Positions 9,500 through 21,013 of a stretch of DNA of 64,000 nucleotides are shown in pieces. The stretch is from assembly GCA_003008705.1 (NCBI GenBank), contig PDUO01000005.1:995997-1059996 (forward strand), written 5' to 3'. A model generated the notes under the pieces. The model made no database searches. It saw only the letters and a list, made by a program, of their open reading frames with translations, and was not told the origin of the DNA. The stretch comes from Pezicula radicicola (Eukaryota; Ascomycota; Leotiomycetes; Helotiales; Dermateaceae). The translations under genes and the position numbers were made by a program. Within the stretch, counting starts at the first letter, position 1; each line of letters starts with the position of its first letter.

Positions 9500-11205
9500 A
9501 TGATTTCTACCATTAGAACTCTTTGGTGATTATTTTCATTTGATGGTCCAGGGACATCGGTGAAGGTGTTTAAAGGTAATTCAAATTGGAGTTGGTTGAA
9601 TGGAGAATTTTGAAATTACTGTGTAGAGTTTTCAAGGCTAGAAAAATAAAAGTGGTGGCACAGACAATATGACTTGATAATGAAATGTTTGTGAGGTTTC
9701 ACTATGTGGATATTCAGAAGATACTATTTCTGGAAATGAAGTGGTGGGGATTCTAGCATAAGATAGTGAGTGCCTCCATAAAAGCTCCTTGAAGTGTTGA
9801 TCTTATTTTGTTTTAGTTTGCGAAGGTAAGACTTATAGTGAACATGCAGTACACTCAAATAAGAATCAAGGGATGAAAAGGGAAGTAATAAATGGTTTTG
9901 ATTTTGTACTTGTTAAGATTCTTTGTGTTCTTTTAGTGGAGGAGGGGGTTTTTGTTTAGATAAAAGGTAATACTTATTTCAAAGAAGTGGTTTAACTTAT
10001 AACTATACTCTATCTTGTACCTTTACGTATTATAATCCAAGCTACAGAGAGCTTCCCTACTAAGCATATCTTAGAGTGCAAATCACATCAACTTAGACAA
10101 AAAATTTCAATGCCCATGTAGGTAAGTATAGAAACTCACACATAGCAGACTAGAGAAGGTTAGTCTAGCAGACCACTCTGATGCCAACGACGCACTTCTA
10201 TCTAAAAGACAAACAACTCCTCGACCCAATCTTCTTAAAGTCACGTCAAACTAAACAAGCAGGGAAGATATCATTGCGTTTAGTATAAGTGGGTAGAAAT
10301 AAACACATTGCCCAATAATAAACAATACGGTACAACTACTCCCGACAGAACTAGCTAAGTATTTCCTTGAAATTTAATGCTATGTGTATAAAGTTAATCA
10401 CTTGAATTTTAATAAGAAGAGGGATGATGACAATGGAAATTATTGATAAGAGATGTATGAAAAGATTACCTATTTTAAATGGTAGGCACTAATTGTGGTA
10501 GCTTGCTTTACGTTACGTTGTAATTGATAACTCACCTTGTAGTGCCTAAAATTTATATGAAACAGCTTAAATAAATGTGCGGTCTACAATATCCTTGGTT
10601 TGACTCTTATAATCGCGGGAGATGATTTTTGTTAATGCGAGAAAGTTGGACCTATTGTAAAGGACCTATTGTAGCTTAGTTGTTAAGGTATTGTTGTGTA
10701 GTGCGATCTGAAGACTTACCCCCTAGGACTGGTGGTAGCTTGGATATTTTGGCTTGGCGCTTGGGGGTTCCTTTATAGTACCTTACTTCTTAATTTACTA
10801 GTTTGCTTATATAATTAAATAGAAAGGAAAAGAAAAATACTTATTACCTAGGTGAGGTATGCTAGATAAGAGATACCTTGTGTTAGATAATGTGGTAGAG
10901 AGTGTGTTTGTCCCTCGCTTAATAAAAATTGTAATAACTGTAGTAAGACGAATAGTAAGTTGATAGTGTTTTTTTATCTTGTTTTTTTCTTTAAGTAAAG
11001 GTGGGTTAAAATGAAAGAGTGGTTGTAGATAGGGCTATTAAAGTCTTTTATTGAGGAGATTGGTATACCAATTTTTTTGTGGAATGGAGTTTTTATGCAG
11101 AACAATATATAGGTAGGCAGTGTTGTATTTTGTGAGAAGCAAAGAGAAAACTCCGAAATGGGCCCATTTCTAGTAGGAGGACAGTTACATTAGATAAATT
11201 TTCAT
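9500..11205. repeat. AT-rich, gene-free block (RIP-like)
   Basis: Sequence becomes strongly AT-rich with abundant TA dinucleotides and no frame longer than background on either strand. This fits a repeat mutated by repeat-induced point mutation, but no transposon protein is readable. The edges are gradual near 9600 and sharp near 11200. Only a tRNA-like motif (10648-10720) stands out inside. Confidence 0.5.
10648..10720 (+). other. tRNA-like / SINE-like motif
   Basis: TAGCTTAGTTGTTAAGG at 10672-10688 looks like a pol III A box. It is preceded by a 12-bp direct repeat GGACCTATTGTA at 10648 and 10663. No good B box follows and no cloverleaf closes, so it is not called a tRNA. It may be a RIP-degraded tRNA-derived element. 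Confidence 0.2.
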
Positions 11206-11211
11206 TATTTC

Positions 11212-11767
11212 TTAGATCTTATGACCTTTAGCGTTTACCGCCAGCCACTGCACAAACTGAGGCTGAATGCGATACGCAACAAAGAGACAGAAAACCCCAC
11301 AAAGGAGAGTGATCGGCACGTCCGAAGGAGCTGTTTCTGGGGATGAAGCAATGATGACAGATTGTTTTGTTTGGAGTTGGGGAACAAGCGATTCAGGCGA
11401 GAAGTTTGATCGGATCATGGATGAATGACTCGTAAAAAGGCATGATGATATGATCGAGTCAAGAAGAACGAGTGGGTAATTTGCAAGAGATGTTATAGCA
11501 CGGTCTGTACTTCTCTTTGATTTAAACATCAGCATCACTCACTACCAAGAGCGCACTTCTTATCCTCGAAGTTGTGATCAGAGTCAATGATGTTTTGAAA
11601 CATCTTTCTGGCAAAGCAGGAGGTCGATCAGTTAAGCGACTTCGTGCCAAGACCTTGCAAATACTCGCAGGTGACAGGTCGATCATCTCAACCTTGATGT
11701 CACCTTTCGATACCCAGTACCTCGGATCCCCAATCTCAAAATCATGCAGAGCAATACCACGCTGCAG
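11212..11767 (-). other. Possible minus-strand gene fragment
   Basis: Two adjoining minus-strand open stretches have coding-like composition. From 11767 down to 11522 there are about 81 codons without an ATG, containing HDFEIGDPRYW. From 11538 to 11212 there is a 108-aa frame with a hydrophobic segment (VPITLLCGVFCLFVAY) near its end. No clean splice joins them, and I recognise no family. It could be the remains of a gene trapped beside the AT-rich block, or chance. Confidence 0.25.
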
Positions 11768-11819
11768 TCATGCAATGCACTACAAGTATGTACGTACAAG
11801 ATGTTGGGTCAGATAACCT

Positions 11820-13042
11820 TTTATCACGTGATGTCACTCCACTGCACCGAGAACCTGGAAATCAGGTTGCAGTAGTTTGGGGAACTGATGCGCGGAGAAA
11901 GAGGAACAAAGACGGCTGGAAGACCGAAAGCTGAATAGATATTTGCAAAATGGTGGCTGCGCGACTGGATGACGAATCTATGGCTGATCTTTCGCAATAG
12001 AAAGAGGCGCGCCTATGAATGCCATCACCGAACTTAAGATGTTCATGATATGGCGACGAATTCAACTTGTTCAGTCTGGGAGCGCTCTAGATTGTACATA
12101 TTGAGCCAGATAGCTAGGTTGTCTCAGCCAGCCTTAAGAACAAAGGGCGGTAGATGGAGCACAAATCAGTTGGGGGGAAAGAAAAGGATAAGGTAATCGC
12201 GGCTCAGGGCTAAGTGAAGTTCGACATTAACGCCCAAAGAGCGCAATTCTCACGAGGGACTATTGAAGTTTCTTCTTTCTTTCTTTCTTTCTCTTCACAT
12301 GGTGACCATATAATTTTTAGCATAGGTCGCTGACGGTGTCATCCGACCTATATGCAAAGCCGCGTTATGAGGCTGAAGAGCAGTCGCTTCTCATGAGCTG
12401 CAAGAATCCCCAAAATCTTCCGTACATCTCCCGCCGTTCTGGAAAGTATCTTAGGGACCCATTCCGGATCCAATTTCCGCGGTGCAGCGTTCTCGAATCC
12501 CGCGGCCTTGGTATTTGTTTTTTATTTGGATAGCTTCTTCAGGTTGTTCCTTGTTCTCGACGTCAGAAGCTATCTGGGTATTTTCATCTTTTCAGGCGAC
12601 GCCGACTAGGGGTCAATCACGACATATTAAGCGAGCACAGCTAAGCACTGATCCGGCCCTAGCGCGAACGTTGATTGGCGGGGTGGGGGGTTAGTGGGTA
12701 GAGTGGAGGATTAAAACGCGGCCACTTTGGAGCGACATCCCTTGCACACACCAGATGATACCATCCGACCTAAACCGGATCAGTCAGTAGTCCTACAAGG
12801 AAGAAAAGGGCCCGTATTACTAGAGACGACTTGAAATATGCTGGAACTCCCCGCTGCTGGCCTTTTTTTCTATCCAGTGCATGTCATTTCGACCGCATCA
12901 ACATCATCACTAACACCCCATCGCCCGCCCAAATCCTCAGGCCTAGACTTGTCCCTCACTCAGTCTGGAGCTCGCCTACCCCCCCCCTAGGATTTGAGTG
13001 AGAGGAGAGCCAGAGAGAGACAGAGAGAGAAAGAAGCCCATC
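11820..13042. other. Intergenic, upstream of sulfate permease
   Basis: No supported gene. It contains a (TTTC)n microsatellite near 12269-12293, ATGGTGACCAT at 12299-12309 and a perfect ATGATACCAT (listed separately). A pyrimidine/GA-rich leader (12940-13040) precedes the start codon. An upstream in-frame ATG at 12998 would add 15 Arg/Glu-rich residues and is less likely to be the start. Confidence 0.5.
12755..12764. promoter_or_regulatory. CYS3/MetR-type site ATGATACCAT
   Basis: ATGATACCAT matches the palindromic consensus ATGRYRYCAT known for the sulfur bZIP regulators CYS3 (Neurospora) and MetR (Aspergillus). It lies 279 bp upstream of the sulfate permease start codon, a typical location for sulfur-starvation control. 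The regulation itself is inferred. Confidence 0.55.
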
Positions 13043-15752
13043 ATGTCATCTTCCAAGTTGGGACGTGGTCTTGCCAAAGGTTTGGGAATTAAATTGGACC
13101 AGGAGAGAGATGTGAGCAGAGGAGAATCCGTCTTTTCAAACAACACTGCTGTCGAGACCTATGTCGAGGAGGATCCGACGGTGGGAGGATGGTTTCGAGA
13201 GCACACGCCATCCCGAAAAGATGCCTTCCAGTACTTCTATGCCATGTTCCCCTTTACCCATTGGATTGCGAGATACAATGTGCAATGGCTTATCGGTGAT
13301 TTGGTCGCTGGTAAGTTTTTTTTATTTTAGTTTTTCTGTTGCTTTTGTGTTGCTTTTGAACCATCCAAGTACTAAGAGGAGCCAGGTATTACCGTCGGCG
13401 CCGTTGTGGTGCCTCAGTCAATGGCCTATGCGAAGCTCGCCCAACTAGACCCAGAATTCGGCCTCTACTCAGCATTCATGGGTGTCTTGATCTATTGGTT
13501 CTTTGCTACTTCGAAAGATATCACGATCGGAGTAAGTGTCTTGATCTTGAATTTGGGAGACCTCGTCGCTAATGCGCAACTAGCCCGTAGCGGTCATGTC
13601 AACCATCACTGGTAATATTGTGCTGAAGGCGCAAGCCTCAAACCCAGATATTCCCTCCCATATCATTGCTACAGCACTTGCCGTTGTCGCAGGAGGAATT
13701 ATCACAGGTCTAGGTATATTACGACTCGGTTTCATCGTTGATCTCATTCCTCTGCCTTCTATCGCTGCCTTCATGACTGGCTCCGCCATCAACATTGGCG
13801 CTGGACAAGTCCCCTCCATGATGGGCATACCTACCAAAGCAACCAAGACCCAGCCACACTTTGTCAACACGCGTGCTTCCACGTACATGGTCATCATCAA
13901 AACTCTGAAGTACCTCGGTCTCACCAAACTAGATGCTGCAATGGGCTTGACTGCTCTTGCCATGCTCTACATCATCAGATATGTTTTCAACACTCTTGCG
14001 AAGAAGCACCCTGAGCACCGAAAGCTGTATTTCTTCCTCAACACCCTCAGAACGGCCTTTGTTATTCTGCTGTATACCATGATTTCTTGGCTTGTCAACA
14101 GGAACCACCGATCTTCGCCCAAGTTCAACATTCTTGGTAAAGTTCCCAGAGGATTCCAAGACATTGCCGTACCCAAGATCGACAAAACAATCGTCGGAGC
14201 ATTTGCCACCGAACTTCCTGTAACTGTCATTGTCCTCTTAATCGAACACATCTCCATCTCGAAATCATTTGGACGTGTTAACAACTACGCAATCAACCCA
14301 TCTCAAGAACTCCTTGCTATCGGTATTACCAACCTTTTTGGACCATTCTTTGGTGCTTACCCAGCCACTGGTTCCTTCTCCCGAACGGCTATCAAGTCCA
14401 AGGCTGGTGTGCGAACTCCACTTGCAGGTGTTGTCACTGCTCTCGTAGTGTTGCTCGCCATCTACGCCTTAACCGCCGTTTTCTTCTACATCCCAAACTC
14501 TTCGCTGTCGGCTGTCATTATACACGCCGTTGGTGACTTGATCATCCCTCCTTCCACCTGCTATCAATTCTGGAAGATCTCACCTGTCGACCTGTTCATC
14601 TTCTTTGGCGGTGTTATTATTATAATCTTCACCACCATCGAGATCGGAATCTACTGCACAGTCGCCGTTTCCGCTGGTGTCCTCGGATTCAGACTCATGA
14701 AGGCTAGAGGCACTTTCCTTGGAAAAGTAACCGTTCATTCCATTAGTGAAGATGGGGCTAGCTCTGGACCAAGTGCACAAACCGTCAATGATCCCAGAGC
14801 TCCACTGCTTTCTGGTAGCCAAGGTTCTGGATTAGATCAGCTGTCCCACCGAAACCTGTTCCTCCCAATTGACCACTCAGATGGAACGAACCCCGATATT
14901 CATGTGACTATTCCAGAGCCAGGAATCTTCATCTACAGATTCTCCGAGTCTTTCAACTACCCTAACGCCTTCCATTACCTTGACAACCTCGTACAGACAA
15001 TCTTCAAGCACACTCAGCGCACTGACCCCAACACTTATGGCCGCCCGGGAGTATGGATTCCCATTCTAACGCTCTTCCTTAACCCTTCTTACTAACATCT
15101 CCTACAGGACCGACCCTGGAATGACCCTGGACCAAAGCCCGGCCACGAAGCCGATCACTCCGCAACCCTCCCCACCCTCAAAGCCGTAATCCTCGACTTC
15201 TCCGCCGTAAACAACATTGATTCCACATCAGTCCAAAACCTAATCGACGTCCGTAACCAACTCGACCGCTACGCCGCACCCGACTACGTAGAGTGGCACA
15301 TCGCACACATCAACAACCGCTGGACAAAACGAGCTCTAGCACACGCCGGATTCGGCTACCCAGCGCCCGAACTAAAAGAAAACGAAGCCTTCCGAACCTG
15401 GAAGCCCATCTTCGACGTTGCACAAATGGGAGGACAATCATCAGCAGCAGAAGAAGCAAGATTAGTTGAAAACGAAAAACATCTCGGGAAACATAGGTCA
15501 ACAACTTCGAAATCGCAGTCGGACGGGATAAATCCGGCTGATGCTGGGAGTATAAGCAGTGGGAGTGATGATTTGAAGAGGGAGTTAAGTAGGAATCCTA
15601 AGTTGACGGGGAAGAGTGCTGTTGTACATGGTGTTGACAGACCGTTCTTTCACATCGATCTTACGGCTGCTTTGCAGAGTGCTACAGCTAGTATTAGGCA
15701 TAGGAGAGAGGTTAGTGATCGTGGTGGGAATGAGGCTGGTGTTTTGCCTTGA
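13043..15752 (+). CDS. SulP-family high-affinity sulfate permease
   Basis: Plasma-membrane sulfate:proton symporter. Exons are 13043-13310, 13386-13531, 13584-15050 and 15108-15752, giving 841 aa. The start MSSSKLGRGLAKGLGIKL matches the fungal SUL1/SUL2/CYS14 group. The SulP signature (VVPQSMAYAKLAQLDPEFGLYS) opens the membrane domain, followed by about 12 hydrophobic segments up to residue about 560. The loop PATGSFSRTAIKSKAG is also typical. A C-terminal STAS domain starts near residue 640 (ILDFSAVNNIDSTSVQNL). A Ser-rich linker precedes STAS. Introns have clean GTAAGT/GTATGG donors. The upstream CYS3-type site suggests sulfur-limited induction. Confidence 0.93.
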
Positions 15753-15834
15753 TGTCTGATCAACCGATGTCTTTGTACTTTTGGTTGTTTTTGTTGTTAT
15801 TTGGATCGGATTGGACTGCCCTTGATTAGGATCA

Positions 15835-18240
15835 CCTTGGCTTTTTGGCGATCTTTTGGCAGTTGATTGGTAAATGTTAATACCCTATTATTATATTATA
15901 TAATTCATTAAATTGAATTAAATAATTGACAAAAGTAATTCTTAAACTTATCTAGCTAAAACTGCGCTCGAAGTCCTTACTAGCTCCTCAATCCAAAATA
16001 CAACCTCAATCAACAATAACCACCAGCTTACAATACAGTTAACATCGATAACATAGTATCTATACTCTTAAATCTCTTCAATCCCATCCCTAACTTAAGC
16101 CTAAAATTTCCTAATCACCAGAGTAGAATCGAGCAGTACTGTCCAGACAAGCCACAGAAAATCTCTATATTGATAATCTCGAGTTTGAAAAAAACTGCCT
16201 CGACTGTTAGAATAGAAAGGCCGCCTAACCCTAAAAACTTTTGTAAATAGTTGTAGGGCTTTTAGATTAGGAGATTTCAAGGTAGGAGGGTTTTTGTTAT
16301 TTATAATATCGTTGTCATTTTGGGAGATCTAGAAGGTATAGATAGTATAGACCTAAATAGGAATTTGATTACATGTAGATCGCTGTCGTAGATGAAATTT
16401 AGTATATGATTTGCTTTTGTGATTTTAGATTTCGTAGCTAAGTATTGTAATTTGTATCTCTTGAAGCACCGATGTACCTGATGTTTCTTTCGCGGTGAGT
16501 ATGTTCTGTAACTCTGCGATCTGATCGTTTAATGTAAGGGATTTGAAAACGAGTATAGTTATTTTAGTTGTAGATGTATTTGATAAAATTCGTTGAAAGT
16601 ATCTTTTGATATTAACTCTTTTTTCCCCTCTCTCTTTCTTTCTGATATTGTTTTCAATCAATCTCTTTACTTATGTACTTTCTAGATGTAGAGCTTAAGA
16701 GCTCAAAATACATATTATATTATTAAAGAGTAAGTTGTTGAAAAATAAAATTTGAAGTGCTTAAATCTACGGCTTTGAATTATAGTTGGATGTTAAACTC
16801 GCTTGCTATACAGGAAGATGTAGGAGTTTTATATTAGGGTGGGAGATTTGTTATTTTGAATGGTGTTGTCATTTTCTGGAATTCTAGAGATGAAATTTGA
16901 TTTTATGAGGTAAGAAAGAGATTGATAGATTAAACTGCGTATTTGTGTACTTCTTTACAAATCATATATAAAACCTACGAAATATATGTTTTTATATAGT
17001 AACCTATTATCTTTCTATTAAAGATGATGGTTTTTTCCCTACAGCTGGTTCTTTTTCTACGAAGAAGACCTTGGGTAGTAAGAATCTCTTTTTTTTTTCT
17101 TCTCGGCTTTTTGGTTTAGTACTAGGTTTGGTAGTAGGTTTGGCGCACTGCTTAGGCATACTAAGTGCGTGGTTGTGGCTGGTTGTAGTTGTGAAAACGT
17201 AGGAGAAACTTAGGTTAGGGCTAAAGGTTGTTTGCGGGAGGTGTGTTTTTTAGATGTGTAGTATATGTAATTGGGTTTTACTTGCTAGGAATTTGGAAGT
17301 GCGTTACTGAAATTTATTGGTTGATTAATTGATGGATATTTTGTATTTGTGGTGGTAACTGCTATTGTGTAGAAGTTAAAATAAGTGGAGAGGAAAACAG
17401 AGAAGTAAAAAGCATTAGGAGAGGGAAATTAAAGATAAAATTCAAGGGAGAAGGAAGTAAAATGTAAAAGAATAAGAGGCAGCTTAATAGCTTGGGACTT
17501 AAACTTGTATTAGTTGTAGGATTCTTGTTTTAGAAGAGAGAGTTTGGAGGGGAGTTGTTGCTATTTTTGAGCGGGAATTGTACTGCACAAACTCTAATCT
17601 TATCTATAACAGCCTTCCTTAGTGTAGTTCTCTACAATTATATCCTTACTAACATGTTATTAAATTTTTAAGGTAGGTGCCCTTGGTGATGTCTTATACT
17701 CTTGTACCACTCGAGCTATATTTGCCGGGACAAGTCTACCTCAAATGCGTACGTAGTAACTATACTAATAAATCATATTGTGGAATGTCTTAAAGAGTTA
17801 GTAAATCCCCTAATAGTAGGTGCTTACACTAGTTATCTAGAGCTTTAATAACTTCTCCTTCAGCGGTAATGGCGGACTAACTAGAATTATTAATAGAAAC
17901 GATTTAGTAAATGAAATCAAGGAACCTCTCTAATTCTACCACAGAAATCAAGAGAGATTGGTTGACGGACAAAAAAAAACGTATGACCCTGATGAATTGC
18001 CAGCGAGCGTCAAGGATGCACCAGAAGATGTACTAGAATTGCATTTCACCTCTCAATCATTTTACCTTGTCTTCCTCTCCTCGTCTAATCTCTACTGGAT
18101 CTAAGCCTCCTCTCCTATTTTGTTTTCTGTTACTTGACAAGAACATCTTATCTAACAACAGAAATCAAGTCTTGGAATTAGAGAAGTATTAGATAATTTC
18201 AATTGGTACTATTTAATTAGTTGGAAACTGCTCTGAGAGT
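15835..18240. repeat. AT-rich, gene-free block (RIP-like) with diverged duplicates
   Basis: About 2.4 kb of AT- and TA-rich sequence with no credible coding frame. Two diverged copies of one segment lie about 570 bp apart (16250-16337 and 16818-16892, sharing TTGTTATTT, GTTGTCATTTT and TCTAGA in order). A minus-strand frame (16425-16661) has a weak coiled-coil character but no family match. This resembles a repeat inactivated by RIP. Confidence 0.45.
17660..17735 (-). other. tRNA-like A-box motif, minus strand
   Basis: On the minus strand, TAGCTCGAGTGGTACAAGAG resembles a tRNA D-arm/A box, and GTCCCGGC precedes it as an acceptor-like arm. The expected B box about 30 bp on is not recognisable, and the sequence passes into AT-rich DNA. 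Probably a decayed tRNA or tRNA-derived SINE. Confidence 0.2.
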
Positions 18241-18506
18241 AAGGAAAGGTTGGGGATGCTGGATTATGTGATATCTGTATTTAGGGGGTCAATTGTCGTC
18301 GAGGGCTGCGAATAGTTGGGTGAATTGCAACCCATTCTACGTTCGATTTATGCGTTGAAAAACATTCACTATCTAGCCAAAAATAACAGACGACGATAAG
18401 TACACAAACGAACCCTCGTCTCTCCGTTCTCCTTGCTCTCCGCCACAACAACAAACCGCACTCGTCAGCCTTTCCCATCCCTCCTGAAGCCTTGCTAGAA
18501 CTTGCA

Positions 18507-18662
18507 ATGAGATTCAACTCGACCAAACCAACATTAAAGAGATACCCAAACTTACCAGCGTACATCAATACAACCACACGCGCCCTCGAGACGATTCCCA
18601 AGTACAGTATCTGGTTTCCTTCAGACTCTTCCAAACATCTGGACCTCGCACACTCACAATAG
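18507..18662 (+). CDS. Small 51-aa ORF just upstream of the repeat protein
   Basis: ATG at 18507 opens 51 codons and stops at 18660-18662, six bases before the next ATG (18669). It could be an upstream ORF on the same transcript that dampens translation, or an in-frame-unrelated leader. A minus-strand frame also covers this stretch (18281-18670), so coding status is open. Confidence 0.25.
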   Translation: MRFNSTKPTLKRYPNLPAYINTTTRALETIPKYSIWFPSDSSKHLDLAHSQ

Positions 18663-18668
18663 CGTACC

Positions 18669-21013
18669 ATGGCCGCTTTGGTGGAGAAAAATTCTCAAGA
18701 GGAAATTGATCCCAGTGTTGATTCTGATGAAGACCACCCTAGCATACAGATGCCGGCAGATGATAGAGGGCGAAGGAATCCGAACGGTTTCACGATTAAC
18801 TCTGACGAGAAAGGAAGTAGTTCGAACATTTTTACGCTTCACGATTCTGAGGATGGAAGGAGTTTTAACCCGAGTGGTTCGAACGTTTTCACGATTTACA
18901 ACTCTAAAAATGGAAAGAGTGCCAACGGTTTCACGCTTCAAGAATCTGATGATGGGGGAAATGGAGAAGATATCTCAGATGGTTTCACGATTGATTCTGA
19001 CAAAGGAGGAAGTAGTTCGAACGGTTTCACGCTTCATAACTGTGATGAAGGAAGTAATGCGAACACTTCCACGTTTCCTGACTCTGAAGGAAAAAGAAAT
19101 CCGAACGTTTTCACGATTCATAATTCTGAAAAAGAACAGAATGCGAACATCTTCACACTTCAAGGTTCTGATGGAGGAAAAAGTACGAACGCTTTCACGA
19201 TTCACGATTCTGAGGAAGGAAGGACTTGTATCGTTTGCACGCTCCACAAATCTGATCAAGGAAAAAGTCCACGCGCCTTCACGCTCCACAATCTCGATGG
19301 TGGAAGTAGTGTGAACGCTTTCACGCTTTACGACTCTGATAAAGGGAAAGGTTTTCAGGACATTTTCACCCATCATGGATCTGATGGGGAAAATACTTTG
19401 GATATTTACACGGTTTACAATTCTGATCAAGGAAAAAGTCCAAACGTTTTTACGCTTCCCAACTCCGATGAACGACAAAGAAGTTCTAACTTTGTCACGC
19501 TACATGGTTCTGCTAAAGGACAAAGTACTTCAAACCTTTTCACGACTCATGACTCTGATGGGGGCGGAAGTATTCCAGACGTTTTCAAGCTTTATGACTC
19601 TGATCGACGAGAAAGTAGTTCCAACATTTTGACGCCTCACAACTCTGATGAAGGGAGAAGTACCTCGGACATTTTCACGCTTCATGCCATTGATAAAGGG
19701 CAAAGCAATCAGAACTCTTTCATACTTCATGACTCTGATAAAGGGCAAAATACTTCGAAGGTCTTCACACTTCATGACTTTTTCCGATCATGGAAGACCG
19801 ATGCATGGACAAAACCACTACCATACATCCAATTTTCTACTAATCCATATATCAACCAAACATACCATACCGAGTATGAGTACTGGGGTGATCTCACTGT
19901 CCCTTACTTCTCGACCAAGCAGTGGCTTGAGCCTTGTGCTGGTAAGCCAAGACGTTGCGACAAGCGACTGGCCCCAAAGGCTCTGTACTTCAACTACGAG
20001 AAAGACTTCTCATATGAGTGAGTACATTTATCTTTTTTCTTTTCCCTTCTTCAAGTTTGCGTTTCAGTCTTAGACCATGTGACTGACTACGTTCCTGCTT
20101 TTTCAAAAATTTCATGCGACTGCCCGCCCAAATCCGCGGTGATATCTTCGAGTACTTATTCTTGATGTGGGACCCCAACGAGCCGTATTGCTCAACGCAA
20201 CGCAACGGCGTTCATGTTGGCCTTGCACGACTTAAGACAAAGTCTCAAGATTTATTTTATGATCCTTGGAATGCACCAGGAATCTTCGAACAATCTTTCG
20301 GTATGCTTGATTACTTCAAGCGAGGCGAGTACTACAATATTCTCAGATTTACCAAAGCCTTGGTACGATTTGAGGGACGCGAAGATGAAGTCGAAGGAAT
20401 ACCAATCGAAGACCCGAGTAAAGCCGAGAACAGAAAACTTGGGGTTCTGAAAGATTTCATGGATTGGTTCTGGCGTTCAACAATGTTATGCATGCATCGA
20501 GAACCTTTCAACAATCCCCTTCAATGGTTCAATTGCCATCCCGAATTCTACGATCACATTCAAAATCTATCTTTATCTTACGCACCTCGAAGATCTTATT
20601 GGCCCGAGTATGATAACGAGCGAGCGAAGCCACCATATACACCAATGAACTGGCATGTCTGTAAGATAATCGGCGAGAAACTTCATAACCTTAATAACCT
20701 GCTTTTACTCGTCGAACTTCCATTTGGTATTATTCAACGTTGTATTACTAGGCGCCGTATCTATCCATGGATGAAGCTTGTACGAAAATTGAGTATTCGG
20801 GAACGGTTCGAAGTGCGTTTGGAGGTTAGCGGATTGGAGTTTTTGAAGGAGACGAGTGCTTGGAACTTGAGGAAGCAAGAGAAGTACAGATTGGAAGGAG
20901 AGATTGCTTTGAGAGATTTGACTCTGCCTGATTGCTTACGCAGAGTTGCAGATGATTTTGAGGATGGTGACTTTGGAACCGAGAGGCTGTTTGGCGGCAG
21001 TGAGGATGGTTGA
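18669..21013 (+). CDS. Repeat-rich protein with F-box/DUF7730-like C-terminal region
   Basis: Two parts belong together. Part 1 (18669-20017) encodes about 450 aa: an acidic start, then about 23 units of 14-19 residues built on F-T-L-H-D-S-D/E-x-G, then a Cys-containing segment. Part 2 (from about 20107) reads on as FMRLPAQIRGDIFEYLF, an F-box-like opening of the kind seen in fungal 2EXR/DUF7730 proteins, followed by about 300 aa. Between them, GTGAGT at 20018 is a good donor and CTGAC at 20083 a good branch point. Where the in-frame acceptor should be (20105-20106), however, the sequence is AA, not AG. As it stands translation would stop at 20019-20021 after part 1, unless a rare acceptor is used. 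Substrate or function unknown. Confidence 0.55.
18787..19790 (+). repeat. Tandem array of ~23 short coding repeats (42-57 bp)
   Basis: Each unit encodes FTLHDSD-like sequence, then Gly/Lys/Ser/Asn residues. Units are mostly 42-45 bp and diverged at DNA level (for example ACGCTTCACGATTCTGA and ACGATTCACGATTCTGA). Because lengths are multiples of three, other frames are also open and give repeat-like shadow proteins. Confidence 0.85.

Noticed and set aside
18654..19775. Other-frame repeat proteins on both strands
   Set aside because: Open only because the coding repeat units are multiples of three and lack stops in all frames.
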